DNA of 64,000 nt from Rusavskia elegans (GCA_011316305.1 SAUG01000074.1:291292-355291), one strand, 5' to 3'; positions 33,333-45,300 are shown, counted from the first letter of the stretch. The notes: a model not told the origin generated them from the letters alone. Program-made: numbers and translations.

Positions 33333-34923
33333 ATGGCTTCTCAAACCCCTGCCATTGTCATGGACAAGTGAGGCTCTAACTTGGTCCTCAGCTGTCATGT
33401 TTGGATTTGCTGCTAATGAACAATTAGTGGTACGGGGTTCTCCAAACTCGGTATGTTCCCGGCCACCATGCAACCTTGCGTGCAGCAGCGGTCCTTACGA
33501 AGCCACAGGTTTCGCTGGCAACGACGCTCCCTCCTTCGTCTTCCCCACAGCCATTGCAACGAGAGGCGGAGTAAGCGGCGGTGGTGGGGGCTCGGGTTCA
33601 GGACGACCAGCTGTTGCCAACAAGCCATCATATCTCACGGGAGGCAGTGGGTCAGGTGGAGCTTTAGCGGCCAAACGGGGCACCGAGGACTTGGACTTCT
33701 CAATTGGGGACGAGGCATTGGCAGCTGCAGCTGGCCCTGGTAGGGTTTCAGACGTACGGGGAGGAAATGGAGAGCTGATTCGCGTATAGGATATGGGATA
33801 CACTACCCCGTACGGCATGGCCAGGTGGAGAATTGGGTATGTCTGGCCATTGAGATATAGTGGACGATCGCTAATTTCTCCAGGATCATATGGAACGCTT
33901 CTGGTCAAACTCCATATTCAAATACCTACGAGTTGAACCTGAAGACCACTACTTCCTCCTTACAGAACCCGTAACGTCAACCCTCACTGCATCTCCAGAA
34001 ATCCAACTAACGTTTCACGTCAGCCCCTTAACCCGCCCGAAAATCGAGAAAACACAGCCGAAATCATGTTCGAATCCTTCAATTGCGCGGGCCTCTACAT
34101 CGCTGTCCAAGCCGTTCTCGCCCTAGCCGCATCCTGGACCTCTGCCAAAGTCGCCGACCGCTCCCTCACAGGCATCGTCGTCGACTCCGGCGACGGCGTC
34201 ACCCACGTCATCCCAGTCGCAGAAGGCTACGTAATCGGGAGCTCCATCAAAAGCATTCCTATCGCTGGCCGCGACATCACCTACTTCGTCCAATCGCTCC
34301 TCCGCGACCGAGGCGAAGCCGACAGCAGTCTCAAGACCGCCGAAAGGGTCAAAGAGGAATACTGCTACGTATGTCCGGACATGGTCAAAGAATTCGCCCG
34401 CTTCGACCGTGAGCCCGATCGGTTTCTGAAACACACGGTCACGGCTCCCAACGGACGGAGCGTCACTGTGGATGTGGGATACGAACGGTTTCTGGCGCCA
34501 GAAATCTTCTTCAATCCCGAAATATACTCCTCGGATTTTCTGACACCGTTGCCTACTGTCGTTGACGGCGTCATCCAGCAATCACCCATCGATGTCCGGA
34601 GAGGCCTGTACAAAAACATCGTTTTATCCGGCGGTTCAACACTCTACAAGGATTTCGGAAGACGGTTGCAGAGGGATATTAGACACCTAGTGGATGCACG
34701 GTTACGGGCGTCGGAGGCGAGAAGTGGAGGTGCCAGATCGGGAGGCTTGGACGTGCAGGTTGTGTCGCATAAGAGACAGAGACATGGACCGTGGTTTGGA
34801 GGGAGTTTGCTGGGGCAGACGCCCGAGTTTCGGAGTTATTGTCATACGAAGGCTGAGTATGATGAGATAGGGCCGAGTATTGTCAGGAGATTTGCGTTGT
34901 TGGGGGGCCCGGGGAGTACGTGA
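33333..34923 (+). CDS. arp3: actin-related protein 3 (Arp2/3 complex)
   Basis: Six exons (33333-33367, 33428-33450, 33509-33739, 33790-33836, 33884-33970, 34024-34923) encode 440 aa. The start [20 protein letters not shown] is the actin phosphate-1 loop. Other blocks are [80 protein letters not shown] and [20 protein letters not shown], then the Arp3-specific C-terminus with [21 protein letters not shown] Gly/Ser-rich insert (about residues 36-70) matches what I recall of Arp3 in other filamentous ascomycetes. Arp3 with Arp2 nucleates branched actin at endocytic patches and hyphal tips. Exon 2 is a 23-nt microexon. The short 5' exons are typical of fungal actin-family genes. Confidence 0.95.
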
Positions 34924-35160
34924 TGATGAGAGAAGTGGTGGTGTGTGTCTGTGGGACGAGTCGCATGAAAGTCTTGAAAGAGCAATGCATTTGTGCTGTA
35001 TGATCCTTGTGACCTGCTCTAGAAAAGGCAATGGCAGCAACAAGCCCTCCAATGACACCAACATGCATCGAGGTTTAGTTGTTGTGGGCAGTCGATACCT
35101 CGACTGTCCGTCATCTGGATCGGATGATCCTGCCAGAACATGGGATAGTGCGTGGACTAT

Positions 35161-37095
35161 TTATTGTTCTTCCTCTCCGATTTCAGCTACCCGCTGCAAT
35201 ATCGCCACGCCCTCAACATGCCCTGTTTGGGGGAAGAAGTCAAAGCCTCTTAAGCTTTCGATCCGATACCTCACGCGCCCCTTTCCCTTTGCCACTCTAC
35301 CATCTACATTCCCTCCATCCATATCCCCACCCTGTTCAACCTCCTTCTCCATACCCCCATCATCTCCACCACCCTTCCCTCCCTCCTTCTCACCCTTCTC
35401 CCCATCCAAAACCCACCCCTCCTTCCCCCCTTTAACCAAAACCCCCACATCCCTCGCCTGCGTATGCACATTGCAACTCACATACACCACCCTCATCGGC
35501 GCAAAACCCAAAAGCTGTCTCAAAAACCCCTCATCACAGCCTTTCCTCGGCGGATCAATCACAACCACGCACTCATCCCCATTCCCATACTTTTGCTTCG
35601 CTTCCGCGAAAATATTGGCTGCGTCCCCGGTCGTGAAAGTGGCGTTGGAGATTGAGTTGAGAGAGGCGTTGAGGGATGCGGAGGCGATGGAGGAGGAAGA
35701 GATGTCGATGCCTAGGGTGGAGGTGAAGAGGGGAGAGAGGGTTATGGAGAAGAGGCCGGAGCCGGAGTAGGTGTCTATGAGGTATTTGATCGGTTTTTGG
35801 GGTTTGCTGGTGGAGGTGGAGATTTGAGGGTTGGAGGGAGAGAGGATGTGAGAGCGGATATAGGTGGTGAAGGTGTCGAGGATGGAGTTGTTGTTTTGGA
35901 AGAAGGCGCCGGCCGGGTTGAGGAAGGTGTAGGGGCCAATATGCTCGGTTGAGGTGGCGTTTTGGTCGGTGATGTAGGTTTTTATTGTGGTGGTGGAGGC
36001 AGGGGATGGATTTGTTTGTGGTGCTCGTGCAGGTTGACATGGGAAACCGATTTCATTAGAAATTGGCTGAGGATCATCTGTCGTTGCAGGTAAATCTTGG
36101 GGCTGCGCAGGGGCTTTTGTCGTCGTTTCCCTTAATAAGATCGTTGCGCCACGCTTGTACTTGGAAATCTCTTCGGCAACACGCTTCCTCTCCTGCTTTA
36201 GACCCTCTCGTACTGCGTCGGTGGCAATTGGGCAATCTTCGATATCCATGGTTTTCCGGGTCCCTTTTAGCATGAAGCCAATTGGCGGGACTTGTTCGAA
36301 GCTTGGTTGCTCCAAACCATCCTTCCTACCCTTCCGGACACGGCTTCCAGGTGGCCCGTCAAAGTGTGGCGTGAGCTTCGTGCGATACCCATATTGCAAA
36401 GGAGACCCAATCGTGTCTCCAACGACGGGTATCAGCTCGGTGGGGAGATTCGAGAAGTTTCTATATGCTTTCTCAACGATGGACTTTTTCTGTGCCAACT
36501 GATCTTCATATGACAGCATCTGGAATTGACAGCCTGAGCATTTGGCAAAATAGGGACACCGTACAAGAGCATCATTGCGTTGAGGAGAAGGTTTGAGGAC
36601 AGAGACGAAATCAGCCAAAGTATAATGATCATTTGCAAATTGAGTGACGACTTTTGCTTCCACTACATCTCCTGGTAAGGTGAAAGGTACCACGAATACA
36701 TGATCTGACTTGGAGGAAAATCCCAGACCATCGCCGATGGAAGAGAGGGCAGAGATCTTGACCTCGACTTGCGAGAAGCGCTCGAAAGGTGCTTCCAAAT
36801 CTGTCGCGGTCGACTCATTGCCAGTGACCTCTGAATCATCAACCTTACTGCATTGGAGTAGAGATTGAATGTCTGCAAGAAGAACCTCTTCATTAGATCC
36901 TTCTTGCACGGATTTCATACGTTTGGTGTAGTACCCTTGTTGGCGCTTTCTTTTCGTCATGATGGCTCGTGGGTAGTTATCGACCCAATGTCGTCCGAGT
37001 TCTCTACTCAGCCGTTGAGATCTCAAACACCTTTGTAACAGCCACATGAGCTTATGGACAGAAACGATTTGTATCTTCGAAGAGCCAACGAGCAT
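35161..37095 (-). CDS. trm2: tRNA (uracil-5-)-methyltransferase, TRM2 family
   Basis: An intronless gene of 644 aa from the ATG at 37095. It makes m5U54 in the T-loop of tRNAs with S-adenosylmethionine. A TRAM domain (KISALSSIGDGLGFSS ... PGDVVEAKVV) is followed by CPYFAKCSGCQFQ, the Cys cluster of the RumA/Trm2 group. Then come YGYRTKLTPHFDG, FLNPAGAFFQNN, the SAM loop IDTYSGSGLFSI, GIDISSSSIASASLNA, the VVIDPPRKGCDEGF motif and the catalytic Cys in VVYVSCNVHTQARD. The first 45 residues before MTKRKRQQ (ATG at 36960) are basic and almost without acidic residues, so this extension may be a mitochondrial presequence; starting at 36960 gives 599 aa. A linker near residues 465-480 and the C-terminal Gly/Lys-rich insert (inside the last 90 residues) are variable. 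It is divergent from uS5m. Confidence 0.9.
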   Translation of the reverse strand: MLVGSSKIQIVSVHKLMWLLQRCLRSQRLSRELGRHWVDNYPRAIMTKRKRQQGYYTKRMKSVQEGSNEEVLLADIQSLLQCSKVDDSEVTGNESTATDLEAPFERFSQVEVKISALSSIGDGLGFSSKSDHVFVVPFTLPGDVVEAKVVTQFANDHYTLADFVSVLKPSPQRNDALVRCPYFAKCSGCQFQMLSYEDQLAQKKSIVEKAYRNFSNLPTELIPVVGDTIGSPLQYGYRTKLTPHFDGPPGSRVRKGRKDGLEQPSFEQVPPIGFMLKGTRKTMDIEDCPIATDAVREGLKQERKRVAEEISKYKRGATILLRETTTKAPAQPQDLPATTDDPQPISNEIGFPCQPARAPQTNPSPASTTTIKTYITDQNATSTEHIGPYTFLNPAGAFFQNNNSILDTFTTYIRSHILSPSNPQISTSTSKPQKPIKYLIDTYSGSGLFSITLSPLFTSTLGIDISSSSIASASLNASLNSISNATFTTGDAANIFAEAKQKYGNGDECVVVIDPPRKGCDEGFLRQLLGFAPMRVVYVSCNVHTQARDVGVLVKGGKEGWVLDGEKGEKEGGKGGGDDGGMEKEVEQGGDMDGGNVDGRVAKGKGRVRYRIESLRGFDFFPQTGHVEGVAILQRVAEIGEEEQ

Positions 37096-37265
37096 TGGTA
37101 GTTTTGGGCGGCTACACTTGCCTAATTGGGCCTGGACGCTAGTTGACCACAGACGTGAACCTCGACTTCTGACGCTGGCTCGACGTTGTCGCAAGTCAAT
37201 CTTTGAGGCAGACCTAGCACGATACGGGGAGAAGGGGTAGAGGATTCAGAGACTTCTCGAGAGCC

Positions 37266-38513
37266 ATGAGCACCTCACTGCCTATCCGGTGCTTGTTCGC
37301 CGAAGCAAAACCGCCCTCCAGACTTTGTCCACGCCGAGCCTTTCAAAGCGGAACACGCCTCCAAGCCCGCCCAACCCCTAAGCACAAAAGCATCAAGGCT
37401 TCTGATCTCGGTCTCATCAAGAAAAATGAACCCAAACCCCAACTCACCGCAAAAGACCTGCGCCCATACTCGGAAAAGGAGAAAGCCGCTCTCGCCAAAC
37501 GGTACACTCCAGAACAACTTGCCGCCATCGAAGCAGGCGAAGCCGCCGTGGACCTAAACGATCTCGTCGAACAAGGTGCCGCCCGCGAAGATCCCATGAA
37601 GCTAAACTACCTCGATGACTTCTCCTCCATTCATCCCGTGGTCGACAAACCTATCCGTGCCCCCGAGGAAAACTACGATCCCAATCTGCGGTTTAAGACG
37701 GAGGATGAGTTGGTGGAAGATCTCACGAATTGGGTAAAAGACATGCCAGACGAGCCAACGCGATTAGACTGGATGAAATTCATGGACAACACCCGCTTGA
37801 CGGTTGGGAAGCCGGAAGCAGAACTCAATCCTCGAAGCTACGTGGCGCCTGAGATACCGAAACTCGATATCCTGAAGCGGGGAAACGTCACGGGAAGCGA
37901 AGAGATAGATCCTTCTACCAGGAGGTTGATGCGTCAGACGGGCTTCGACTATAGGGAGATACGAAGGTTTCGTGTAAAGAATCTAATTCAGCATCGAGTT
38001 GTCAATCAGACACGGTTGGGCAAAATCTCCAGTCAGTACTTTTTGACCGTTGCGGGAAATGGCAAGGGCTTGATAGGGATTGGGGAGGGCAAGAGTGCGG
38101 AACCCGAAGAGGCGAGGCAACAGGCCAAGAACGCGGCGATACGGAATATGCAGCCGATACCGATGTATGAAGGTCGGACGATATTCGGTGATGTCAAAGG
38201 AAAGGTCAGCGCGACCGAAGTCGAATTGATGACAAGGCCGCCTGGTAATACCCCTCTTCTGTGATGTGAAGTACTTCGGTTGACTATTTTTGCAGGCTTT
38301 GGCGTGCGTTGCCAGTCCCTAATCTTCGAAATGTGCCGGTGCGCAGGTATACAGGACATGGCGGCAAGAGTGACACGATCACGGAACCACATGAACACGG
38401 TCAAAGCCACACTGCAGGCGCTGCTGAGCCAGAGGTTACCGGAACAGATCGCTCGAGCAAGAGGGAGAAAGCTGGTGGATGTGAGAAAGGTGTATTATGG
38501 TGGGAATGCATAG
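37266..38513 (+). CDS. mrps5: mitochondrial small-subunit ribosomal protein uS5m
   Basis: Exons 37266-38244 and 38296-38513 encode 398 aa. The first 30 residues (MSTSLPIRCLFAEAKPPSRL...) are basic and form a likely presequence. The double-stranded RNA-binding S5 domain is at residues about 240-310: IRRFRVKNLIQHRVVNQTRL, SQYFLTVAGNGKGLIGIGEG, EEARQQAKNAAIRNMQPIPM. The S5 C-terminal domain follows, with RPPGFGVRCQSLIFEMCRCA and GIQDMAARVTRSRNHMNTVK, split by the intron. The N-terminal extension is normal for fungal uS5m. It sits at the mRNA entry side of the small mitoribosomal subunit. About 170 bp separate it from the divergent TRM2 start, probably a shared promoter. Confidence 0.93.
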
Positions 38514-38809
38514 CATATGTGGTGTCTATACCTTTGCTCTGTACATATCTGCATGGCCTCGGCGCTTCTCAGCTTCAAAGACATCTGGCTTTTACAAGGA
38601 ATCGCCATCCTCGGACAACGTCAAATTGTTCAGTCCGTAGCTATGTCCGCATCCTCTCCGATTAATTTGTAAACACAAGCCAACCCCTTGACTTGAACCC
38701 CCAGAACGCCATACACAGCCCGGGGTATCACAGACATCCTCAACCCAACGCCGCTCCCCGCTTCGTATTCTCTTCCCTCTCCTCGCACTCACCCCTCTCC
38801 TCTCAGCCC

Positions 38810-39163
38810 TCATCCCTCCTCCTCCCCACCCCCCTCACCCCCATCGTCCCCACCATAAATCTGCTGCTGCAACACAATACTATACACACTAGCCTTCAAC
38901 AGCGTACACACCAAACTGGTCTTCCTCTCCAGCAACCTCAATCCATCCAGTACTTCAGCAGTCGGGCGGTCGGCGAGAGTAGAGACGGAGGTTGAGAGCT
39001 GTATATCACATTGAGATCCTGGTATTCTAAATCGAGGAGGTGGACATACCTTTTGGAGATTGGAGAGCAGACGGGCGTATTCGTCTAGGACTTCTTGTTC
39101 GAGGGGTGTGCATGATGAGGAGGGGTGGGGTTTTGCTGCTGCGGGTGGCTGAGGGTCTGTCAT
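38810..39163 (-). CDS. dad3: DASH complex subunit Dad3
   Basis: Exons 39163-39050 and 38998-38810 give 100 aa. The core LEQEVLDEYARLLSNLQK / LSTSVSTLADRPTAEVLDGL / RLLERKTSLVCTLLKASVYS / IVLQQQIYG is the whole of the Dad3 family. DASH (Dam1) is a ring-forming, microtubule-binding complex that couples kinetochores to spindle microtubules in fungi. The protein is one long pair of helices with a Pro/Ala-rich start and a Gly/Glu-rich end (GGDDGGEGGGEEEG). Upstream in-frame sequence has no ATG nearer than the conserved one, except through an extension to 39265 that family members lack. Confidence 0.9.
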   Translation of the reverse strand: MTDPQPPAAAKPHPSSSCTPLEQEVLDEYARLLSNLQKVCPPPRFRIPGSQCDIQLSTSVSTLADRPTAEVLDGLRLLERKTSLVCTLLKASVYSIVLQQQIYGGDDGGEGGGEEEG

Positions 39164-40560
39164 GGTGGTATTTGCTTGTAGCCGTGAGAGCCTGGGGCTT
39201 GTAGTGGTTGGAGTTACCTTCGGGCGAAAAAAATTTGATATTAAGGATCTTGGCGATAAACCCATTAGGTAATCAATCGTATTGAGGCGGTAGAACCGTC
39301 GGTGCCTCGATATAGGCTATCTTTCCAACGAGCACTTTGAAGTCGTTGTGCGCCTGCTACTTATAGGTGCTCATCTAATAGGGTAATGCCAATCTCGAAC
39401 ATATGACTGCCAAGAGCTGTAAAAGCTTTTTGCATAAGCTAGCAAAATGAATGGTGATTGAAGCGCGTTTGGCGCGCTTCTATATGACCGACTTCACTCG
39501 TCCGGCACTGAGAGTCAGAGTCAAGATTATCCCGTCGATGTAGCAAGTATGTCCACTTGCCCCGTACCATATTCCAAACCCGTAATTCTTCCGAGCGGGA
39601 AATCACACTTCTCGTGACAAGCCAGTCAGGTATGTATGACAGGCAGTGCAGCGAATCCAGACGCATGTGACGCACGGAAGTAGTACTTTCCTTTCCAGGA
39701 GCACTCACATAGTAAGTGCCAAACCAGTCATCACCCAAACTTCCCCAGCACCACCTACCATCTATCCACCAAGCCCGCCGAATCAGCTTGATCCAGGTTA
39801 GCAACGTATTGTATGTATCCAACCATTTCGTATGACCACTTCCCACTCTTCCAATCATCTCAATCCACTATTTCTCCCCCACACATCCGTATTGACATTC
39901 TGAAATATTACACCGCTTCCGTAACCCTCTGTCATTCCTCCATTAGCATAACGCAGAACCTAGAACCTAACCCCTGTCCCGAAAAGCAGGTCCCCCTGAA
40001 TCCATCTCCTACAAATAAGCCCCTGAATTCGAAGTACCGATGCCAACACGTCTTAATATAGATGACATAGCCCATCGACATGACGGAGCTACACTCCAAC
40101 AAACAAACCACCTTTATGGATCGACGGTGATAGACCGCAAAGAACCAGTGCATCTCTCAAAGGTATGGGTGCTTACATTCCCCAGACCCAGACTGTAAAT
40201 ATCATATTCCATCGTAACGCCTTCAGAACATATCCCCTTCCATAGCCGTCATCCACGGTCATGACGATGATGACAGCAACAGCCGTGTCCGGTGGACAGA
40301 CGCGGCCGTAACTGTCATCAATGTCATAGACCGAAGTTTGAATCCCGCCCGCCTCCTTCCGGTTCTTTTCTTCCCTTTTTTTCCTTTTCCCCACCTGGTG
40401 TCAAGAAGATCAAACACTCTGTCTAGGACCGCTCATGGCTGTCGTGCAGCAGTCTTATCACGAAGACCTCTCCATCCACGTACCGAATGCTGTGCCCCCT
40501 ATTCCAATAATTATCGATACAAGTGCGTTGGTCTTATACAGACCTAGAGTCCTCAAGTAA
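39164..40560. other. gene-free stretch
   Basis: No gene identified. A 139-codon minus-strand frame (39439-39858) is Trp/Arg-rich but matches nothing I know and has no supporting context. Confidence 0.4.
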
Positions 40561-40566
40561 CCATCC

Positions 40567-40683
40567 AGTCCCGTGGTCTAGCCGTCAAACACGGCTCTTA
40601 CCACGATCCCCAAGACGGCAGACGGCCATGAAACTGACCATCTGTCACCGGGCCACCGAGGTTCGAATCCGGCCGCGTTCGGA
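40567..40683 (+). other. tRNA-like structured element with A- and B-box motifs
   Basis: TGGTCTAGCCG (40574-40584) fits the pol III A box and GGTTCGAATCC (40660-40670) is a perfect B box. Three hairpins lie in a row. The first pairs CGTGGT/ACCACG plus AGCCG/CGGCT (40572-40605). The second pairs CAGACGG/CCATCTG with one mismatch (40619-40644). The third is CCGAGG..CCGG around the T-loop-like TTCGAAT, with a bulged A (40656-40672). A closing TCC/GGA is possible. It is not a standard tRNA: the box spacing is too long, no seven-pair acceptor stem forms and the T stem is bulged. It may be a decayed intron-containing tRNA, a SINE head or an unknown pol III RNA. Confidence 0.3.
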
Positions 40684-41180
40684 ATAATTTTAATCTTGCC
40701 CATGTTATCATTCTAGCATCCGCGAGGGAATCATCACGTTGAGAATTGTTGTGTGAGTTTGTTGTTTAGGGTGGGTTTGATGTAAGATGTGCAGCAAGAT
40801 AGAAGCCACCACTGTCACGAAATGCTGGATCGAGGTATCGACTGCTGTATGCCTCCTGTGCAATTGATTGTCAACACACTGATGAGGCGTGTTGCGAACT
40901 CAAACACACGACTTTTATCGTTGGTAGAACTATGTATCTCAACTGGTAAGTGAGCTTTTTCCTCGTCGAGAAGAAATTGGGAGGACATGAACATTAGTTG
41001 TGATGCCAATGATAGGATATGGTAGGGCATAACGACTGTCCTACCAAATCATATCCCTAATCACGCAGGATTACTCCTACCACATGAACTATTTACATGA
41101 ATCGAAACAAAACGCTGTCATGGGTATGCCTGAGCCTGATTCCATAGCACCAAGAAACAAACCCGGATGCGTCCTAATGG
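40684..41180. other. gene-free stretch
   Basis: Downstream of KCS1 (its 3' side). No gene or repeat seen. Confidence 0.4.
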
Positions 41181-44100
41181 TCATATACTGACATTCCCCA
41201 GATCCTCGTCAAAAGCACTGTCATTCCACGTAGGCGGGACTTCCTCCTCCAGCAGCTCCTTCGGAAGTCCATCTTCCAATTCCGTTCCTTTCGCTTGCCG
41301 CTCTTCCGAGTATATTTCTTGGTAAATACGCAACAAGTACATACGCAAGGTCCGCAATCCACGCAAGTACCCACGGTCAATGCCTCGTGGATCGTGTGGT
41401 GGACATGGCGTCGAATCCTGGAGCTCATCTTCTGCTGTCACACAATTGGCAAAATCGATCAGTTTCAACTCCACTTTCGACGTGTACTGTCCACCATTGC
41501 TCGGCGTCTCTTCTTTGGGTTTGGTGGCGTTGGTCTGATTCAGTGGATCAGCATCATATAGCAGAAGTAAGCTGCTGGCGTAGAATCGATAGCCTGGAAG
41601 CCCACGAATGATCTTATCGAGCTTGGATAATTTCTCAATGACATCCGGGATACGATGCAAGATGCTCTTGTTCGAGATCCCGTCGTAGAGGTACTCCTTG
41701 AGGGAGTCTTGAAACTCGCGGCCAGCTTTGATGTCTCGTCCAGAGTACTTGTCTTTGTATATCCGGACGCCCTTGTTCATATCCCAGACCTGAACCCCAC
41801 ACAGCCGGACCCCAAGCTGCTGGGATGTGGTGACCATACATTTGCGCCTCTGATTCGACTTTTTCTTCTCGTCCGCCTCGATTCCGTACTGGCGTGTCCC
41901 CATTTTCAGATCGAGTACACATGGCTTATTCATTCCAGAAGTGAGGTCTTCCAGCAACAAGAACTGCTGTACGCGCTCGTCAGGTTGACTTTGAGCTTGT
42001 TTGGGATTGGATGGCCTTTCTGGCTCGCGTGCAGTTATGCCTGTGCCCAGAACCCCGGGTTCAGTGCGGTCGTGCTGTGAGGGAATCCGAGTATCCGAAT
42101 GGTCTGGAGCACTGAAACTGTGCGCTCCATCTGAGGTGTCGGTTTCATTGTGTTCGATGGCAGCGGTCTTCGCAGAACCAGGCGATTTCTTCTCCATCTC
42201 CATTGCAAATAAGCCGTCATCTTCCTCACCACCAAAACCTTTATCTTCATGAAACTCGAGGGCGCTTCGCTTGTCGCTGTCCACATCGTTCTGCTTGCTT
42301 CGAAGCCCGCTGCCAGAGTGTCGTCTCTTGATTCGCCGGCTTGCAGGTACAGGCAAGTTCTCGGTAGTCTTGTCTGACGTCCGTCCTATTTCGGGAACAG
42401 TCTCACAATTATGGACCCTTTGTGTCGTTTCGTCAGGATTCAGACAGTGGCTTTGAGGCACTGCACAATAGTCTTTACCCTGGATCGAGTTTCTCCGTAT
42501 CGGTTTCTCGCCTGCACCCTTCGAGTGGCCTCCGAGGCCATAGTCGTGTGGCAGGAGTGACGGTCTGTCAACTATTGACTGCGCAGGATCACTTCCCTCT
42601 CTCACTCTCGGGAGGACATGGCGGCCGTGTTTGTGTTGCCGGTGAATGGGAGGTGGAGAAAAGACCTCACGCAGGACTTGCTCTGCAAGGCGAGTGTTCA
42701 CGGTTGTAGATCCCCAGCTCGGATTATGCCTGTGGTGCAAGACGGGACTATGTGATCCTGTGCTGCCATTCTCCCCATTGATGTGCTTGCATGGAGTGTG
42801 GCCATTATGATGGACCTGGCTCACTTCCGAATGAGAGTGCTCCCCAGCTGGAGGATAGGAAACCCGGTGACTCTGTGGGGGAAGATTGAACAAACCATCA
42901 GGAATGATATGACGATTATTGGCAAAGACCACTTGTGGTACCGGGCCAACTATCTGTGAGTGGCTCACAATCCGGGGCCGGTCCTCTGCATTTTCAGGGG
43001 GCTTTCCCTTTGGCGTTTCGTTGGTTCCCTGAGCAATCTCAAGGGACTCGTCGGATCTACCGGCCAGTTCACTTGCTTTGTCGAATTCCGAACGGTCCGG
43101 GCCAACCATGAGAGTCTTTTGGCTCTTAAGTGCCTTTCGATATGTCACGTTAAGAACACCTATGTATCTACAATTCGGACGCGATTAAATTAGCAAGAAC
43201 TCTAACATTGCGACATAAATATAGGCAACTGGAAGCTTCGTAGGGTTTCAGCTCGTACGGTCTGAAAGCATTTCAAGGGACAAATTCATACCTTGGAAGA
43301 AATCTGAGTAGCTCAGGATGTTGGTTTTCGATAACTTCGTAGAACTCGTTCTCTCGATTGCTCAATGGCTTACACACTGCTCGTTTTGAGAATTTGTATA
43401 CCGTACTATGGCCGCCGACTTGGTGGGTGTAGGGTTTCAACTCTACAGCACCAAATGGTGCAGCTGGCCGGGTAAGGCCTTTTCGAGGCTTCGGTCGCAA
43501 GAAGCTGGGGAAAGCGCCCGGTGAGGCCCTTGGAGTGAGCTCAGCATCAACGAGGAGATTAGTTTCATCGCCGCTAGTCGAACGACCACTTTCATCCAAA
43601 GATTCATACTCAGACTCTGAAGCTGAGGATAAACCACTGTCAGCACTTGGAGCATCATCTTGGCTGATTCTGGCTTTGGGTAGATCGCCGTGTAGATAGC
43701 GTTGTTGGTTTTGCGACTGGAGAGCAATATCCACTTCCTCAGAACTCGTACCATCGTCATAGTCAGCAGCACTTTCTGGTTCTGCAAGGCGCCCCAGATG
43801 GCTATGATCAACGTTGCCAATTGAAGCTGCTCGAACATCCTTGCGTCTTTCTAACGCATCTGGGGATGGTGCTTGATGAGGATAGTACAAGGCCGAGGAG
43901 ATTTCTTCTTTGTCAGACTCTTCCTCATTCTCACGTTCGGCAGAGGTCTCTGGATGCCGTTGCTCAGCAGGAGTTCCAATGTGAGGATAATGCGAAATAT
44001 CTGCTTCAGTCTTGGTGGGGATTACTGCATGGCTCGGAGTCGTAGGTTTTTGCTGGAAAGTTGTCCTGCGTGGCTCTGATTTGGCTTGGCTGGGGATAGC

Positions 44101-45300
44101 AAGTTCATGGTGCCGGTGTTCCTCTTTAGTAGCATCGCGGTGGACCGGCTCCTCTAATCCGCCTGATATAAGCTGAGGAGCACTTGCTGCGTCTTGAGTA
44201 AACGGGCGCTGGGTTTGGCCGCCAGCATTACGTTCCAGTTTGATGTGCTGCAGTTGTTGACCAGACTGTATCGCCCGGTCCTCATGCCTTGGACCGAGGC
44301 TTCGCTCTTGTGGCAAAATGTTCTGCTCGGTAGCACCCGGCAGCGCCGCTCCCGAAGAATGTTGTCCATCGTTCAAACCACTAGCTAGAGGAGATGAAAC
44401 CTTCTCTGCGAGCTTTTTGAAATCTTGCGCGGCGTTTTCCTTGAACAAGCCCAGAAGATGGCTCGACTTTCTGCTTCTTGCCGTAGTACTAGGCTCGGCT
44501 TTCGCCAAGGTAGCTTCGATGCGTTTCTCCACTCTGGCACCACGGCTCGAGCTCCTGTTCCTCCTTTCCTCTGCACCAGGGTCGTTAGCCTGTTGTGCAG
44601 GTCGCTCTCGGGCGCCAACAGTTTGATCCCGGTTGATGGTGTCCTCCGCTAACGAAGCTGACGGACGTGATTCTGTCATAGCTCCGTGGGACCTGGTCCT
44701 TGCTGGTTGAAGTGATGGGCTAGAAGCATGACTGGATGGATGTTGACTAGATCTCAAGGGAGGAGCGATACGGTCTAGAATGCTTTCTTTGTCTGCGGGC
44801 TGCAACCAATGCTGAGAATTGGATCGGAAGCCCGTAAAAGTAGATGTGTTGAGCTCGGAAAAGGATGTTACTAAGGCAGCCCTTGGTGACCGGGGTGATG
44901 GGGAAGGGCGTCCTTTGTTGGATGGTAAGGAGCGAGGCAAGGCATCTATGTGGGACGCTTGACAGCCATGCAGCATGTCCAGTTCGTTGGAAGGTATGAG
45001 GTGGAGGTCGTCACTGCCATGTCTGCTTGGCGGCAAGCGTGGGGTAGTAGCAGCGCTATCGAGGAGAACCAGGTCGTCTAGGAGCTGCCAACTGCTTCTT
45101 CTCTGGATGGGGTTATGTTTGCTCCCTCCGTTAAGAGGGTATTTGTTGCCATTCTGTGGTGCACGATCTCCAGCTGACGTTATCTCTTTTGGCCCCGGCG
45201 GGGACGGAGAGTGAAGATTGTGAGCGGTCGATGCATGGTCAGAAAGCCTCACCGGTGGAGTGGGTGAGTAGTTTCCTGGAGCGGGAAGGGATGTTGACAT
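41181..45300 (-). CDS. kcs1: inositol hexakisphosphate kinase KCS1
   Basis: Exons 45300-43292 and 43167-41181 encode 1331 aa. The first 620 residues are disordered, with many Ser/Pro/Gln stretches. The kinase fold starts at [20 protein letters not shown] and [20 protein letters not shown], continues across the intron into [12 protein letters not shown], and after a long disordered insert (about 690-1050) reaches [14 protein letters not shown] (near residue 1085), the PxxxDxKxG signature of inositol polyphosphate kinases. Later blocks are [24 protein letters not shown] [14 protein letters not shown] and [11 protein letters not shown] with the DFG-like Asp. Kcs1 phosphorylates InsP6 to 5-InsP7, a signal read by SPX domains and needed for phosphate homeostasis, vacuoles and telomere length in yeast. 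The total length is normal for filamentous fungi. Confidence 0.93.

Noticed and set aside
39439..39858. 139-codon minus-strand frame, Trp/Arg-rich
   Set aside because: No family features, no supporting splice structure, and overlapping plus-strand frames of similar length; probably chance.
40567..40683. A standard tRNA gene
   Set aside because: A and B boxes are good, but no seven-pair acceptor stem, bulged T stem and excess spacing; kept only as a tRNA-like element.
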